From a virus: a stretch of DNA of 30,067 nt. The position numbers and the translations under genes are program-made. The stretch covers positions 1-30,067 of the IMG/VR virus record IMGVR_UViG_3300015262_000027; one strand, written 5' to 3'. Under the pieces are notes generated by a model. It was not told where the DNA came from. It ran no database searches and saw nothing but the letters and a program-made list of their open reading frames with translations. Below are positions 20,636 to 28,740 of this stretch, in pieces (position 1 is the stretch's first letter; the number at the start of each line of letters is the position of its first letter).

Positions 20636-20659
20636 CCATAAATCCGACGTAACCGACCA

Positions 20660-20687
20660 AAAGGGCGCCATGAGCGCCCTTTCCTTT
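20660..20687 (+). terminator. Terminator/hairpin after ssb
   Basis: Perfect 9-bp stem AAAGGGCGC/GCGCCCTTT, loop CATGA, followed by CCTTT. Suitable as an intrinsic terminator that the nut-type antitermination would override. Confidence 0.65.
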
Positions 20688-20696
20688 GGGTGCCAA

Positions 20697-21188
20697 ATGA
20701 ACCAATACAACGACCTCCGAATTATTGACCGATCGACACTGGCCTCTGCACAAGAAGCGTTCCTACGCTCGGGCGGAAAGGTCCACGAAATCGAATCGTT
20801 TGAATTCCGACCCCGCCCGGCACGAACAGAGCCTCAGCTGACGCAGGAAGAGATCGAGCTACAACAGATGGCCGATCAGATCCGAACGCTGAGCGAAACG
20901 ATGACCAAAACGGAAATGGCCAAGCACATGGGCATTTCCCAGGACCGGATAACGAAGATCTGCAAGTTGTCAGGAATAAGCCTGCGCAATGGTGCCGGGC
21001 GCAACCCCGGAAGCCGGCATGTAAAGCCGGGCGAGGATAAGGCGCTGGTCGAGCGTATCAATGCACTGGCGCAGATCGGCCTGAGCAAACTCAAGGTGCG
21101 GAATCAGATCGGCATCGGCTGGCACAGGATGGACCGGTTGGTTAACACCTACCGCATCGCCTTCCCAGGACCGTCGCAGTGCGAATGA
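20697..21188 (+). CDS. HTH-containing phage protein
   Basis: A 163-residue protein with a central helix-turn-helix (MTKTEMAKHMGISQDRITKICKLSGI) and a second similar segment (IGLSKLKVRNQIGIGWHRMDRLV). The N-terminal 60 residues are variable. I start it at 20697 because an earlier ATG at 20670 lies in the terminator loop. It could regulate the downstream part of the operon or bind DNA in replication. Confidence 0.65.
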   Translation: MNQYNDLRIIDRSTLASAQEAFLRSGGKVHEIESFEFRPRPARTEPQLTQEEIELQQMADQIRTLSETMTKTEMAKHMGISQDRITKICKLSGISLRNGAGRNPGSRHVKPGEDKALVERINALAQIGLSKLKVRNQIGIGWHRMDRLVNTYRIAFPGPSQCE

Positions 21189-21254
21189 TCCGATCCAAGG
21201 TGCGCCAGCGGGCGCGCCAACATCAACACGACCTACCTGCCAGCGGTATCACCC

Positions 21255-21476
21255 ATGACCATGCCCAATACCAGCCATCAGTTAACGATGATGGACGCGA
21301 TCCTGATCCTGCTGCTCGCCTACCGGATTCACGGGACCGACGCGGCCATCAAGGCTTCAGCCTACTCAGTGCGCGATAAGGTCCGGATCGCCTGCCGCCC
21401 GGTCATCAACCAGGTTATCCGCTGCTCGTCGCCGATCAAGTGGGCCGAGGCCATCTGCCGGGACGATGAATTATGA
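21255..21476 (+). CDS. Small hypothetical protein
   Basis: A 73-residue protein with a hydrophobic stretch (MMDAILILLLAYRI) and a basic second half (SVRDKVRIACRPVINQVIRC). The internal pattern AYRIHGTDAAIKASAYSVRDKV could be an HTH. The start is weakly supported, but the stop overlaps the next gene's ATG. Confidence 0.5.
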   Translation: MTMPNTSHQLTMMDAILILLLAYRIHGTDAAIKASAYSVRDKVRIACRPVINQVIRCSSPIKWAEAICRDDEL

Positions 21477-21676
21477 GCGAGATCGCAAGGGCGCCCAGCG
21501 GCTGCCGGGTCGGCGCATCGCATCAGAAGGCGAAGCTGACCAGCGAGCAGGTTTCCGAAATGCGGGCCATCTACGAAACCGGCGGAAAGGGCTACGGTTT
21601 CTTGGCTGAGATCTACAAGTGCGGAGCCTCGACAGTCCGCGACATCGTGCAATACCGCACGCGCTTTGCAGGATAA
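21473..21676 (+). CDS. Small HTH-like protein
   Basis: A 67-residue protein whose C-terminal part (LTSEQVSEMRAIYETGGKGYGFLAEIYKCGASTVRDIVQYRTR) matches the small resolvase-like or homeodomain-like HTH found next to HNH and regulatory genes in phages. Overlaps the upstream gene by 4 bases. Regulatory role inferred only. Confidence 0.6.
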   Translation: MSEIARAPSGCRVGASHQKAKLTSEQVSEMRAIYETGGKGYGFLAEIYKCGASTVRDIVQYRTRFAG

Positions 21677-21687
21677 GGGATAGGGAT

Positions 21688-22101
21688 ATGGCGAAGAGTA
21701 CGCAGGAGCGGTCAGCGAAGGCCGCGGCGAAACGTGAAAAGGTCGGCGAAAAGGAGTTGCGTCACAAGGTCCGCCCCGGAATTCATCAGATTATTGATCG
21801 TATCAAGGAGCGGTCGGGAGTAACAGAAATCAGCGAGGTATTGCAGACAGCCATTATCAAAATGGATGCCATGACTGACGCCGAATTGATCGAGTTCCTG
21901 ACCCATGAGCGCCACGAAATCACTATCAGCAAAACGTTGCGCGACGACTTCGACAATAAGTCTCGCCGTGAAGCTCTGTATCACGGTGAAGACAGTGATG
22001 ACGGTGATGACAGTGAGTACGAAGTAATCGAACCGAGCCGCCTGCCGCACGGCCCCGACGAATGCGCCAAGGCCCAACTCGACATCCTCAGCCAGGAGTA
22101 A
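21688..22101 (+). CDS. Phage regulatory-type protein with repeat-encoded acidic segment
   Basis: A 137-residue protein with a basic start (MAKSTQERSAKAAAKREK), an RHH-like central part (LRHKVRPGIHQIIDRIKERSGVTEISEVLQ) and a late acidic patch (HGEDSDDGDDSEYE). I recognise the family only as recurring phage proteins of unknown function. The acidic patch is encoded by 9-base repeats (GGTGATGACA type) ending in GTGAGTAC, the same 8-mer (GTACTCAC) that marks the par region. AAGGGATAGGGAT precedes the ATG. Confidence 0.65.
   Translation: MAKSTQERSAKAAAKREKVGEKELRHKVRPGIHQIIDRIKERSGVTEISEVLQTAIIKMDAMTDAELIEFLTHERHEITISKTLRDDFDNKSRREALYHGEDSDDGDDSEYEVIEPSRLPHGPDECAKAQLDILSQE
21983..22020. repeat. 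9-base tandem repeats ending in a par-like half-site
   Basis: Units ACGGTGAAG, ACAGTGATG, ACGGTGATG, ACAGTGAGT, each 9 bases. ACGGTGATGAC (22001-22011) also occurs at 10265-10275 next to parB, and GTGAGTAC is the complement of GTACTCAC there. Confidence 0.5.
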
Positions 22102-22106
22102 CCCGC

Positions 22107-22262
22107 ATGGAAACGATCTACACCCACCGCCCGACCGGGCGAACCTACTCGCTGGCTCGCACTTCTGCCGAGTTCGCGATCCTGCATCACCTGACGGGCG
22201 GGGCGAAGTTTGTTCGCCGCGGTGACCTGGTAGACGGCAGCGTTTGGAGTGTGAAGGCATGA
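22107..22262 (+). CDS. Small hypothetical protein
   Basis: A 51-residue protein (METIYTHRPTGRTYSLARTSAEFAIL...) with a beta-rich start. AGGAGT lies 6 bases before ATG 22107. Its stop overlaps the methyltransferase start, so it is co-translated with it. Unknown function. Confidence 0.6.
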   Translation: METIYTHRPTGRTYSLARTSAEFAILHHLTGGAKFVRRGDLVDGSVWSVKA

Positions 22263-23935
22263 ATGCGCCAGCGAGGACTTTGCACGGAGAGATTGTTGAA
22301 GATGTGAGCGAGTTTTTCGCGCCCATGTCGAGCGATCTGGTTGATAGCCTTGTCGGCGAGTACGATTCCGCCCGCAAGCGCCTGGAGAATATGGCCGCGT
22401 CGGTGTCTGGCGATGCTTGCCGCGGAGTGCTGCACTACTTTGTTGAGGGTAACGTCGGCGAAAGCCGCCACAGCATGCCAACCACCGTCGAGGCGCTGTT
22501 TCGTGTTGAGGGTGCGGTCGGCCAGCTCAATGCGGACTTCTGGAATCGCGCACTGCGTATGACCGACGTAATCGACTACATGCCGCAGAAGCGCCGGCAG
22601 GAGTGGTTCGACCAGATGAAGAACCCGCTGGGCCGAAAGAACAACAAGCACACGCAAGAAGGCGACTTGCCGCCGCTGCCCGACTTCACAGACGAGAGCG
22701 TGCGCGCAACACTGTCCGGCCTGCTATCGAGCCGGGCGCAGTTCCTGGCCGAGCGGGTAGACGGAATCTTTCGCGCCCTGAGTCGCCAGCATGTGACCAA
22801 CGTGCCGCAGGGCTTCGGCAAACGGATGATTATTGCCAACGTTTTCGGCTACGAGACATCAGGCCACATCAACGACCTGCGATGCGTGATCGCCAAGTTC
22901 ATGGGGCGAGATGAGCCGAAGCATGGCGTCACCGATCCAGTGATAAAGGCCGCGCGCCGCCAGAACGGCGAGTGGATGTTTGTAGATGGTGGCTCGCTTC
23001 GCATCCGCGTCTATGGCGGCGTCGGCACTGCTCACCTGGAGGTGCATCCAGAGATGGCCTGGCGCCTTAACGCCACGCTGGCAAACCTTTACCCCGCTGC
23101 AATCCCTGCTGAATTCCGCGAGAAGCCGAAGCGCGCGAAGAAGATCAAGGATTTTGTCCTGTTCGACAAGCCGCTACCGTTCGCCGTTGTGGCCCAGTTG
23201 GCCGACATGAAATCAGGGTGGCGAGGCGTGAAGGATGGCTGGCAGGTTGGCCGCGCAAATATCCCCAATACCCGTGTTTTCGGTTACGGCTGCAACGATA
23301 AGGCCGCACGCCAGCAGGCTGAGAAGGCGCTTGAGGCGATTGGCGGCGTATGGGTGAAGGGCGAAAAAGGCGAACTTGGCTCATGCGACCACTGGGCCTT
23401 TGATTACGAGCCAGGCCCTGTAATTGATCAAGTTGTCTGCTCTGGCTGCATTCCCGATCAAAAGTCGCACCAGTTCTACCCGACGCCGGATGTCGTGGCC
23501 AATGCAGCAATCGAGAACGCCATGGTCGGAGCGGTGGACGGCATGAAGTGGCTTGAGCCGAGCGCCGGCCAAGGTGGTTTGGCTGATTTAATGCCGAAGC
23601 CGGTATGCGTGGAGATCAGCGCCTTGCACTGCGAGATCCTCAAGGCGAAGGGTCATTACGTCGAGCAGGCCGACTTTCTTAAATGGCAGATCACTGGACG
23701 CTATGACCGAATAGTGATGAATCCGCCGTACAGCGAAGGCCGCTGGCAGGCGCATATAGAGCACGCGGCATCGATGCTAAAGGATGGCGGGCGACTAGTC
23801 GCAGTGCTTCCGGCCAGCGCGAAAGGCAAGGACGTTTTGCCGGGCCTCAGTCATGAGTGGTCGGATATTTACTCGAATGAGTTTGCCGGGACCAGCGTTT
23901 CGGTTGTGATCCTTTCCGCCGAGCGTCAAATCTAG
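22259..23935 (+). CDS. DUF4942-type N6-adenine DNA methyltransferase
   Basis: A 558-residue protein. The first about 400 residues resemble the DUF4942 domain found fused to phage methyltransferases. The C-terminal part is a SAM-dependent methyltransferase: FYPTPDVVANAAIENA, WLEPSAGQGGLADLM (SAM pocket), CVEISALHCEIL (acidic residue for the ribose), QADFLKW and the catalytic NPPYSEGRW. NPPY indicates amino-methylation, most likely N6-adenine. It would protect phage DNA from host restriction or affect regulation. It ends in TAG, showing that TAG acts as a stop in this genome. Confidence 0.88.
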   Translation: MNAPARTLHGEIVEDVSEFFAPMSSDLVDSLVGEYDSARKRLENMAASVSGDACRGVLHYFVEGNVGESRHSMPTTVEALFRVEGAVGQLNADFWNRALRMTDVIDYMPQKRRQEWFDQMKNPLGRKNNKHTQEGDLPPLPDFTDESVRATLSGLLSSRAQFLAERVDGIFRALSRQHVTNVPQGFGKRMIIANVFGYETSGHINDLRCVIAKFMGRDEPKHGVTDPVIKAARRQNGEWMFVDGGSLRIRVYGGVGTAHLEVHPEMAWRLNATLANLYPAAIPAEFREKPKRAKKIKDFVLFDKPLPFAVVAQLADMKSGWRGVKDGWQVGRANIPNTRVFGYGCNDKAARQQAEKALEAIGGVWVKGEKGELGSCDHWAFDYEPGPVIDQVVCSGCIPDQKSHQFYPTPDVVANAAIENAMVGAVDGMKWLEPSAGQGGLADLMPKPVCVEISALHCEILKAKGHYVEQADFLKWQITGRYDRIVMNPPYSEGRWQAHIEHAASMLKDGGRLVAVLPASAKGKDVLPGLSHEWSDIYSNEFAGTSVSVVILSAERQI

Positions 23936-24000
23936 TCCGCCACACCCTAACCCCTGCCCCACACAAGAGCCTGCCGGTGTACGGCGGGCGAGGAATCCCC

Positions 24001-24330
24001 ATGACCAAAGATCAGTTGCCAGAACTTGCAGCAGCAGTCGCTCGCGCCATTGAAGCAGGCAAAGCTGCCGCAGAAGCCGCGCAGGATGACGGAGGAAGCG
24101 CCAACCTTGATCGCGTTTACATCAAGGCCGGCCTGCTCCGCGAAAAAACCCTGGATAAGGCCGGGATCACAGGTTGGATGCAGCGCGCCACCACCTACCA
24201 CGCCCGGGCATTTCACCTGAGCGCACCTTTCAGCGGGCAAGGAAATCGGCGATACGCCGGCGTTCAGGCCATGTACAAGTCACTGAAGGCCGACGGCATC
24301 GATTGCGGCGTCTGGTACCAAATGGATTGA
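24001..24330 (+). CDS. Hypothetical protein before integrase
   Basis: A 109-residue protein: an Ala-rich helix (LPELAAAVARAIEAGKAAAEAAQ), then a basic region with ITGWMQRATTYHARAFHLSAPFSG and a C-terminal YAGVQAMYKSLKADGIDCGVWYQMD. GCGAGGAA precedes the ATG, inside a GCCTGCCG/CGGCGGGC hairpin. The function is unknown. An excisionase would be expected in this position, but I see no clear winged-helix. Confidence 0.55.
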   Translation: MTKDQLPELAAAVARAIEAGKAAAEAAQDDGGSANLDRVYIKAGLLREKTLDKAGITGWMQRATTYHARAFHLSAPFSGQGNRRYAGVQAMYKSLKADGIDCGVWYQMD

Positions 24331-24408
24331 CCAACATCCACCGGTGCCGCCCAGCGCGGCACAGGTCTAAACTGTCGGCCAACTAAACGAATTCGTCAGG
24401 GGTGGCGT

Positions 24409-25578
24409 ATGGCTGCGAAGCGCGGGGTGCGTGCGGCATCGAAAAGCAGTATCGAAATCTCGTTCATGGTCGATGGCAAGCAGTGCCGGGAGCGCCTGCC
24501 GCTGGAGCCTACGCCGGCCAACCTGAAGCGGGCGCAGCAGCAGAAGGCGTCGATTGACCTGGCGATTCACCGGGGCGAGTTTGACTATGCTGAGGCGTTT
24601 CCCCGGTCGAAGCGGGCGGCGTCGGCTGTCGGCCAGTCCGGCCAGGTGCCGCTGGGCCAGTACCTGGACGAATGGCTTGAGCGCAAGGCCGGCATTCTGA
24701 AGGCCAGCACGCTGGACGGTTACCGCAAGATTGTTGCGGGGGTGCTGGTCCCGGCGCTGGGCAGCCTGGCACTGGCATCGGTCACGCGCAAAGAGGTCAA
24801 GGCGGCTATGGCCAAGATGTCGGCGACGAACAAGCGGCTGGCCAACGTGCAAAGCTGCCTGCGCTCGGCCCTGAGCGATGCCGTGGACGACGAACTGATC
24901 GAATCGAACCCACTGGCCGGCTGGACGTATTCAGTGAAGGGCAAGCCGCGCACCGAGGACGAGATCGACCCATTCAGCCCGGACGAGCAGCGGGCCATTC
25001 TGGCGGCAGCAACCGGGCAGTATCGAAACCTGTTGCAGTTCGCTTTCTGGACCGGTCTGCGCACGTCGGAGCTTGTCGCGCTGGAGTGGGGCGACATTGA
25101 CTGGCATCGCGGGGAAGTGAGGGTGTCGCGAGGGCTGACGGCGGCAGCCAGCGAGGCAGAGACGCCGAAGACGGCGGCCGGGGTGCGTAGTGTGCGCCTG
25201 CTGCCAATGTCGTTCGAGGCGCTGAAGGCCCAGCGCGAGCACACCTATATAGAAGGGAAGGCCGTTTTCCACGACCCGAGGCACAACCGGGCATTCAACG
25301 GTGACCAGGAGATCAGGAAGTCATTGTGGACGCCGACCATCCGCCGGGCGGGCGTGCGCTACCGGAACCCGTACCAGACCCGGCACACCTACGCATCCAT
25401 GATGCTGAGCGCGGGCGAGCATCCGATGTGGGTGGCCAAGCAGATGGGGCACACGTCGTTCCTGATGATCAGCCGGGTTTATGGCCGATACATCCCGAAC
25501 GAATCTGACACGTCAGGCGATCTGGCGGCGGCCAAGTTCGGGCGATCTGAGCAGGCCGAAACCCTAATGCACGGGTAA
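24409..25578 (+). CDS. int: Tyrosine-family integrase
   Basis: A 389-residue site-specific recombinase. An N-terminal arm-binding region (1-75) is followed by a core-binding SAM-like domain (QYLDEWLERKAGILKASTLDGYRKIV) and the catalytic domain from about 188. Catalytic residues: Arg218 (TGLRTSEL), Lys near 254 (ETPKTAAG), Arg325 (YQTRHTYAS, with Tyr322 where many enzymes have His), His348 (MGHTS) and nucleophile Tyr358 (SRVYGRY). CAGGGGTGG precedes the ATG. It closes the rightward early operon. I cannot identify attP in the window. Confidence 0.95.
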   Translation: MAAKRGVRAASKSSIEISFMVDGKQCRERLPLEPTPANLKRAQQQKASIDLAIHRGEFDYAEAFPRSKRAASAVGQSGQVPLGQYLDEWLERKAGILKASTLDGYRKIVAGVLVPALGSLALASVTRKEVKAAMAKMSATNKRLANVQSCLRSALSDAVDDELIESNPLAGWTYSVKGKPRTEDEIDPFSPDEQRAILAAATGQYRNLLQFAFWTGLRTSELVALEWGDIDWHRGEVRVSRGLTAAASEAETPKTAAGVRSVRLLPMSFEALKAQREHTYIEGKAVFHDPRHNRAFNGDQEIRKSLWTPTIRRAGVRYRNPYQTRHTYASMMLSAGEHPMWVAKQMGHTSFLMISRVYGRYIPNESDTSGDLAAAKFGRSEQAETLMHG

Positions 25579-25592
25579 CCTAATTCTCTTCT

Positions 25593-25620
25593 TGCGTTGG
25601 TGTACCAACTATCCTATAGT
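25593..25620 (+). promoter_or_regulatory. Sigma-70 promoter with operator in spacer
   Basis: TTGCGT (25593-25598), a 16-base spacer and TATAGT (25615-25620). The spacer and -35 overlap the dyad GTTGGT-GT-ACCAAC (25596-25609), a likely repressor site. It would drive the accessory cluster after int independently of the early operon. Confidence 0.65.
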
Positions 25621-25668
25621 TCATTCCATGGGAGGCGCGGCGCTGACCGAGAAGCGGAGCAGGGCGAG

Positions 25669-25794
25669 ATGGGCATGATGACTTTTGCAGATGAATTTGA
25701 AGCCCTGGCTGCTGCCGACTTTGCAGCGCAATGCGGCTGTAAATGCAAGCGCATCAAGCTTGTAGATGGCTGGCTTGTTATCGCTTTCTACTAA
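25669..25794 (+). CDS. Small hypothetical protein
   Basis: A 41-residue frame (MGMMTFADEFEALAAADFAAQ...) with CGCKCK and a hydrophobic C-terminus (WLVIAFY). CAGGGCGAG precedes the ATG, and it is the first frame after the promoter at 25593. Could be a metal-binding regulator; no family recognised. Confidence 0.45.
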   Translation: MGMMTFADEFEALAAADFAAQCGCKCKRIKLVDGWLVIAFY

Positions 25795-25860
25795 CCAACC
25801 CCGCCGACATCAAGCCTGATTATCGATCCCAACTGGAGAGCGGATACGACCAAGGACGAT

Positions 25861-26328
25861 TTGGATAAAGTATTGCGCTACGACGCCAGTACAGGGATTT
25901 TCTACTGGCTTGAGTCTCGCGGAAGGGCTTCGGCTGGCTCGGCAGCTGGCTACGTTAATGACAAAGGCTACATCGCAATACGGATTAACGGCCGCGCTTG
26001 GCTGGCTCATGTACTGGCATGGCTTACGACAACAGGCGATATGCCATGCCAGCAAGTCGACCACCGCGATACCGACCGAGCAAATAACCGATTTGAAAAT
26101 CTGCGCTTATCGACCCAGCTGGAAAACACCTACAACCGCTCGATGATGAGCAACAACAGATCTGGAGTGAAAGGTGTTCACTGGCATAGTTTCAGTCAGA
26201 GCTGGCGAGCAGTTATCGGAGTCAAGGGCAAAAAGATTCAGGTCGGAACATTCAAAACTATCGAGCAGGCAAAAGAAGCGATAGCAGCTGCTCGAGAGAG
26301 CCACCACAAAGAGTTCGCCCGGCATTGA
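25861..26328 (+). CDS. HNH endonuclease with AP2-like DNA-binding domain
   Basis: A 155-residue nuclease. An HNH-type core (AHVLAWLTTTGDMPCQQVDHRDTDRANNRFENLRLST) is followed by NTYNR and an AP2-like domain (SGVKGVHWHSFSQSWRAVIGVKGKKIQVGTFKTIEQAKEAIAAA). This combination is typical of free-standing homing endonucleases in phages. The best start is TTG 25861 with AAGGA upstream; the frame stays open upstream (IIDPNWRADTTKDD) without an ATG, so the true start may be earlier. Its presence in a late-added cluster fits mobile-intron-like spread. Confidence 0.88.
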   Translation: MDKVLRYDASTGIFYWLESRGRASAGSAAGYVNDKGYIAIRINGRAWLAHVLAWLTTTGDMPCQQVDHRDTDRANNRFENLRLSTQLENTYNRSMMSNNRSGVKGVHWHSFSQSWRAVIGVKGKKIQVGTFKTIEQAKEAIAAARESHHKEFARH

Positions 26329-26367
26329 TCGGGCTTTGCCAGTACAGAACGAGTCGGACGACCAAGA

Positions 26368-26592
26368 ATGAAGAATCAAAAACCAAAGACATCGACCAGC
26401 CGCGTCGAGGCGCACGAAAAGAATCTGCTGGCCCGGGGCGGCCGACGGCTGAGCGGGATCAAGTTGCAGCCTGAAGCCGCTGAGTCTCTGGCGGACCTTG
26501 AGGCGAAGGGCGAAAGCGCTACAGCGGCAATCAACCGCCTGCTGGTGCAGGAATCGAAAAGCGTGAAGGCCGGGCAGTCCGGCGACAAATAA
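26368..26592 (+). CDS. Small RHH-like DNA-binding protein
   Basis: A 74-residue protein with a basic N-terminus (MKNQKPKTSTSRVEAHEKNLL) and the segment GGRRLSGIKLQPEAAESLADLEAKGESATAAINRLLV, which reads as a beta strand and two helices of a CopG/RHH fold. It probably regulates the accessory cluster, perhaps by binding the operator at 25596-25609 (inference). Confidence 0.6.
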   Translation: MKNQKPKTSTSRVEAHEKNLLARGGRRLSGIKLQPEAAESLADLEAKGESATAAINRLLVQESKSVKAGQSGDK

Positions 26593-26608
26593 ACGAAGGG
26601 GTAAAGTC

Positions 26609-27169
26609 ATGAGCAAGGAAGAGAGCACGCCGTACAGCTTCAAGGGCGACAACGCCAAACTGGTCAACAGCATCAAGTCGCTGCGGGCCCTCGACAGCAA
26701 AGGCGCACTTGTGCCGAACGGCGTCTGCGGGTTGGCCCGCCAGCTGCTGGAATCGGCAGCCGAGCGGCCGGGTGTCGAGCGGCAAGATGATCCGGTCGGA
26801 TGGTTTACTGACGATCACGTCGATGACAAATCGGCGACCACCTACACGCTAGCAGTTGCGGAGCGATGGCGGTCCAAGGGCTGGCCGGTAACTCCACTCT
26901 TCACCCGATCCGATGCCGGCGAGGTCGCCCGCCTGAACACGGTCGTCGAGCAGCAGACGAACCTGATCGCCTCGCTGCGTGCTGAGCTTCGGGAGTCCTA
27001 CGGAATTGATGCTGCCGTGCAAGAAGAGCATCTGGATTTAGAGGCTGCCGCCAAGAAGCTGGCCGCCTGCATGGATTATCCGTGGGAGCACATGCCGGAG
27101 CAGGGGCGCGCCTCGATGCGTGAGCACGCCAAGGCCGTTATCGACACCGCGCTCGGGAGCAAGCAATGA
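26609..27169 (+). CDS. Accessory phage protein of unknown function
   Basis: A 186-residue protein. N-terminal residues 1-55 are helical and basic. Then comes a DDKSATTYTLAVAERWRSKGWPVTPLFTR segment, common in phage DUF proteins beside Ea22-type genes, and a coiled-coil part (VARLNTVVEQQTNLIASLRAELRE). AAGGGGT precedes the ATG, and the stop overlaps the next start. Confidence 0.6.
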   Translation: MSKEESTPYSFKGDNAKLVNSIKSLRALDSKGALVPNGVCGLARQLLESAAERPGVERQDDPVGWFTDDHVDDKSATTYTLAVAERWRSKGWPVTPLFTRSDAGEVARLNTVVEQQTNLIASLRAELRESYGIDAAVQEEHLDLEAAAKKLAACMDYPWEHMPEQGRASMREHAKAVIDTALGSKQ

Positions 27170-27771
27170 GCAATGAGCATCCAATCCCGAAAGCCCTGCG
27201 CGACCGCTTCGACCAGATCGAAGACGCCATTTGCCGCAACCGTATGGAACGTGACGCCGTGTTCACGCAGATGCGTACGGCGGTGCAGGCTCATTTTATG
27301 AGCGCCGAACAGGTGGGCGCGATACCAGATGGATACTGCGTCATGCCAAGAAGGCTGACCGCTGAGAACGGGGCGAAAGCGCTTCTGATCGGAGAGTTCA
27401 GCGTTAGTGTCACCCAAGACTGTCCCGAGTGTGTAGATCTGGATGAGCCAGACGAGCATTGCGAAATCTGCGACGGCGATGGCGAGTACGAACAGAAACA
27501 CATGATTTCATGGGATCAGATCAAGTTCATTTACAGCAAGGCTGTAGAGGGACTGGCTGCCAGCGCCGAGCCGACCACGATTGCGTATCGTCTACTTGAA
27601 GCCGGGGACACGATCGCAGCGACGGATGAGCACCTGGAAGATGACGCGGCCACTTGGTCACCGGTAGGGCCCGGCGTATTCAACGGGATGAAGTACATCA
27701 GGGGCGCCATGGTGCCTGTGCGCCGCGCCATCACAAGCACCGAGTCGGCCAACAAGGAGATCGCGCAATGA
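27166..27771 (+). CDS. Accessory zinc-binding protein
   Basis: A 201-residue protein. A four-cysteine module CPECVDLDEPDEHCEICDGDG in the middle is the DnaJ-like/zinc-ribbon type that often binds nucleic acid. It is surrounded by acidic residues. Overlaps both neighbours by 4 bases. Function unknown. Confidence 0.6.
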   Translation: MSNEHPIPKALRDRFDQIEDAICRNRMERDAVFTQMRTAVQAHFMSAEQVGAIPDGYCVMPRRLTAENGAKALLIGEFSVSVTQDCPECVDLDEPDEHCEICDGDGEYEQKHMISWDQIKFIYSKAVEGLAASAEPTTIAYRLLEAGDTIAATDEHLEDDAATWSPVGPGVFNGMKYIRGAMVPVRRAITSTESANKEIAQ

Positions 27772-27962
27772 GTCGCCCCCTAAAAGTCCACGCCTTCAGC
27801 GGCGAACCTGAGCGCGGAATGCCGATTGATGTGTCGCGCGACTACTACGCCCAGGGCCTGAGAGGAACCAAGTGCGGATACATGCGTAAGGTTTCATTCG
27901 ACGAAAGCAAGGTGACGTGCCTGAGCTGCCTGCGGGAAATGTCAAAGGAGAGCGCGCAATGA
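27768..27962 (+). CDS. Small cysteine-containing accessory protein
   Basis: A 64-residue protein (MSRPLKVHAFSGEPERGMPIDVSRDYYAQG...) with C...CLSC near the C-terminus, which could share a zinc. Coupled to neighbours by 4-base overlaps. Unknown function. Confidence 0.55.
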   Translation: MSRPLKVHAFSGEPERGMPIDVSRDYYAQGLRGTKCGYMRKVSFDESKVTCLSCLREMSKESAQ

Positions 27963-28603
27963 GCAAGGCAATCGAAATCTCGCGGGATCTGCCACCATGC
28001 GAATGCGGCAGCAAAGACGTCTCTATCGGCTACGAGAGCCCTCAAGGCTATTGGGTTGAATGCGGAGACTGCGGGTATCAGACAGAGAAAAGCCACAGCA
28101 GAGAGCTGATCATTGCTAAGTGGGATAAGCGCACCGCGCCAGCCGATGAGTTCCAAGAGCCAGTAGCCTACGATCTGTCGAAGGCCGAATACTTCGAAGG
28201 CGTCGCCGAGTTACGACAGCAATCGCTGACAAGGGCCTGGGGAAAAATCAGGAAGCTCAGGGATGAGAACGACCAGATAAAGGCGAAGCTGATGCACCAG
28301 GAGGCCGAAGCCGGAACCCTGGCCGAGCGCATGAAGGCGGCCGGAATGATGACCGTCGACGAGCTGCTTGCCGGCGCTCCACTGGATGCCTTCACTCGCC
28401 ACGCGGGCGTCAACAGCCTTGAGGCTTTCGCTCAATGGCTCGAAATGCGCCGCCGTGAATACGTGACCATGCAAGCCAAGCGAACGCTGGACAAACGCGA
28501 AGACGATGATCTCTACGAGTGGGTGCTTGCTCATGCCGGAGTGTTCGGCGAGGTGCACGTCAACTTCAAAGCAGCAATGGCTGCCCATGAAAAAAACGGG
28601 TGA
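27959..28603 (+). CDS. Lar-like restriction alleviation protein with C-terminal helical extension
   Basis: A 214-residue protein. The first 60 residues form the Lar zinc-ribbon: PPCECGSKDVSIGYESPQGYWVECGDCGY, then SRELIIAKWDKR. Lar proteins of lambdoid prophages modulate type I restriction in favour of modification. Residues about 70-214 are an added coiled-coil/helical region (LRDENDQIKAKLMHQEAEAGTLAERMKAAG...), absent from short Lar proteins and of unknown role. ATG 27959 overlaps the previous stop. Confidence 0.7.
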   Translation: MSKAIEISRDLPPCECGSKDVSIGYESPQGYWVECGDCGYQTEKSHSRELIIAKWDKRTAPADEFQEPVAYDLSKAEYFEGVAELRQQSLTRAWGKIRKLRDENDQIKAKLMHQEAEAGTLAERMKAAGMMTVDELLAGAPLDAFTRHAGVNSLEAFAQWLEMRRREYVTMQAKRTLDKREDDDLYEWVLAHAGVFGEVHVNFKAAMAAHEKNG

Positions 28604-28740
28604 CTAGAAAGGGACTATCAGTCACGCCCAAATGCGGTTTCAGCAGCTTTTCAGCTACCACACCGCTACAGGCCACGGAATACAACGACCGACCGGGGGT
28701 TTAAATCCCCCGGATGGAAAATACAGAGAAGGGGAAGGAT
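28604..28740. other. Intergenic region with GC-rich palindrome
   Basis: No gene seen. Contains a single AGGGAC half-site followed by TAT (28608-28618) inside GTGACT...AGTCAC, and a hairpin CCGGGGG-TTTAAAT-CCCCCGG (28693-28713) just before the next gene. The latter has no U-tract, so it is more likely an operator or mRNA structure than a terminator. Confidence 0.45.

Noticed and set aside
24331-24408. attP next to the integrase
   Set aside because: There is a GTGCCGC/GCGGCAC hairpin, but no recognisable core or arm repeats and no host tRNA-like segment; cannot be supported from this window.
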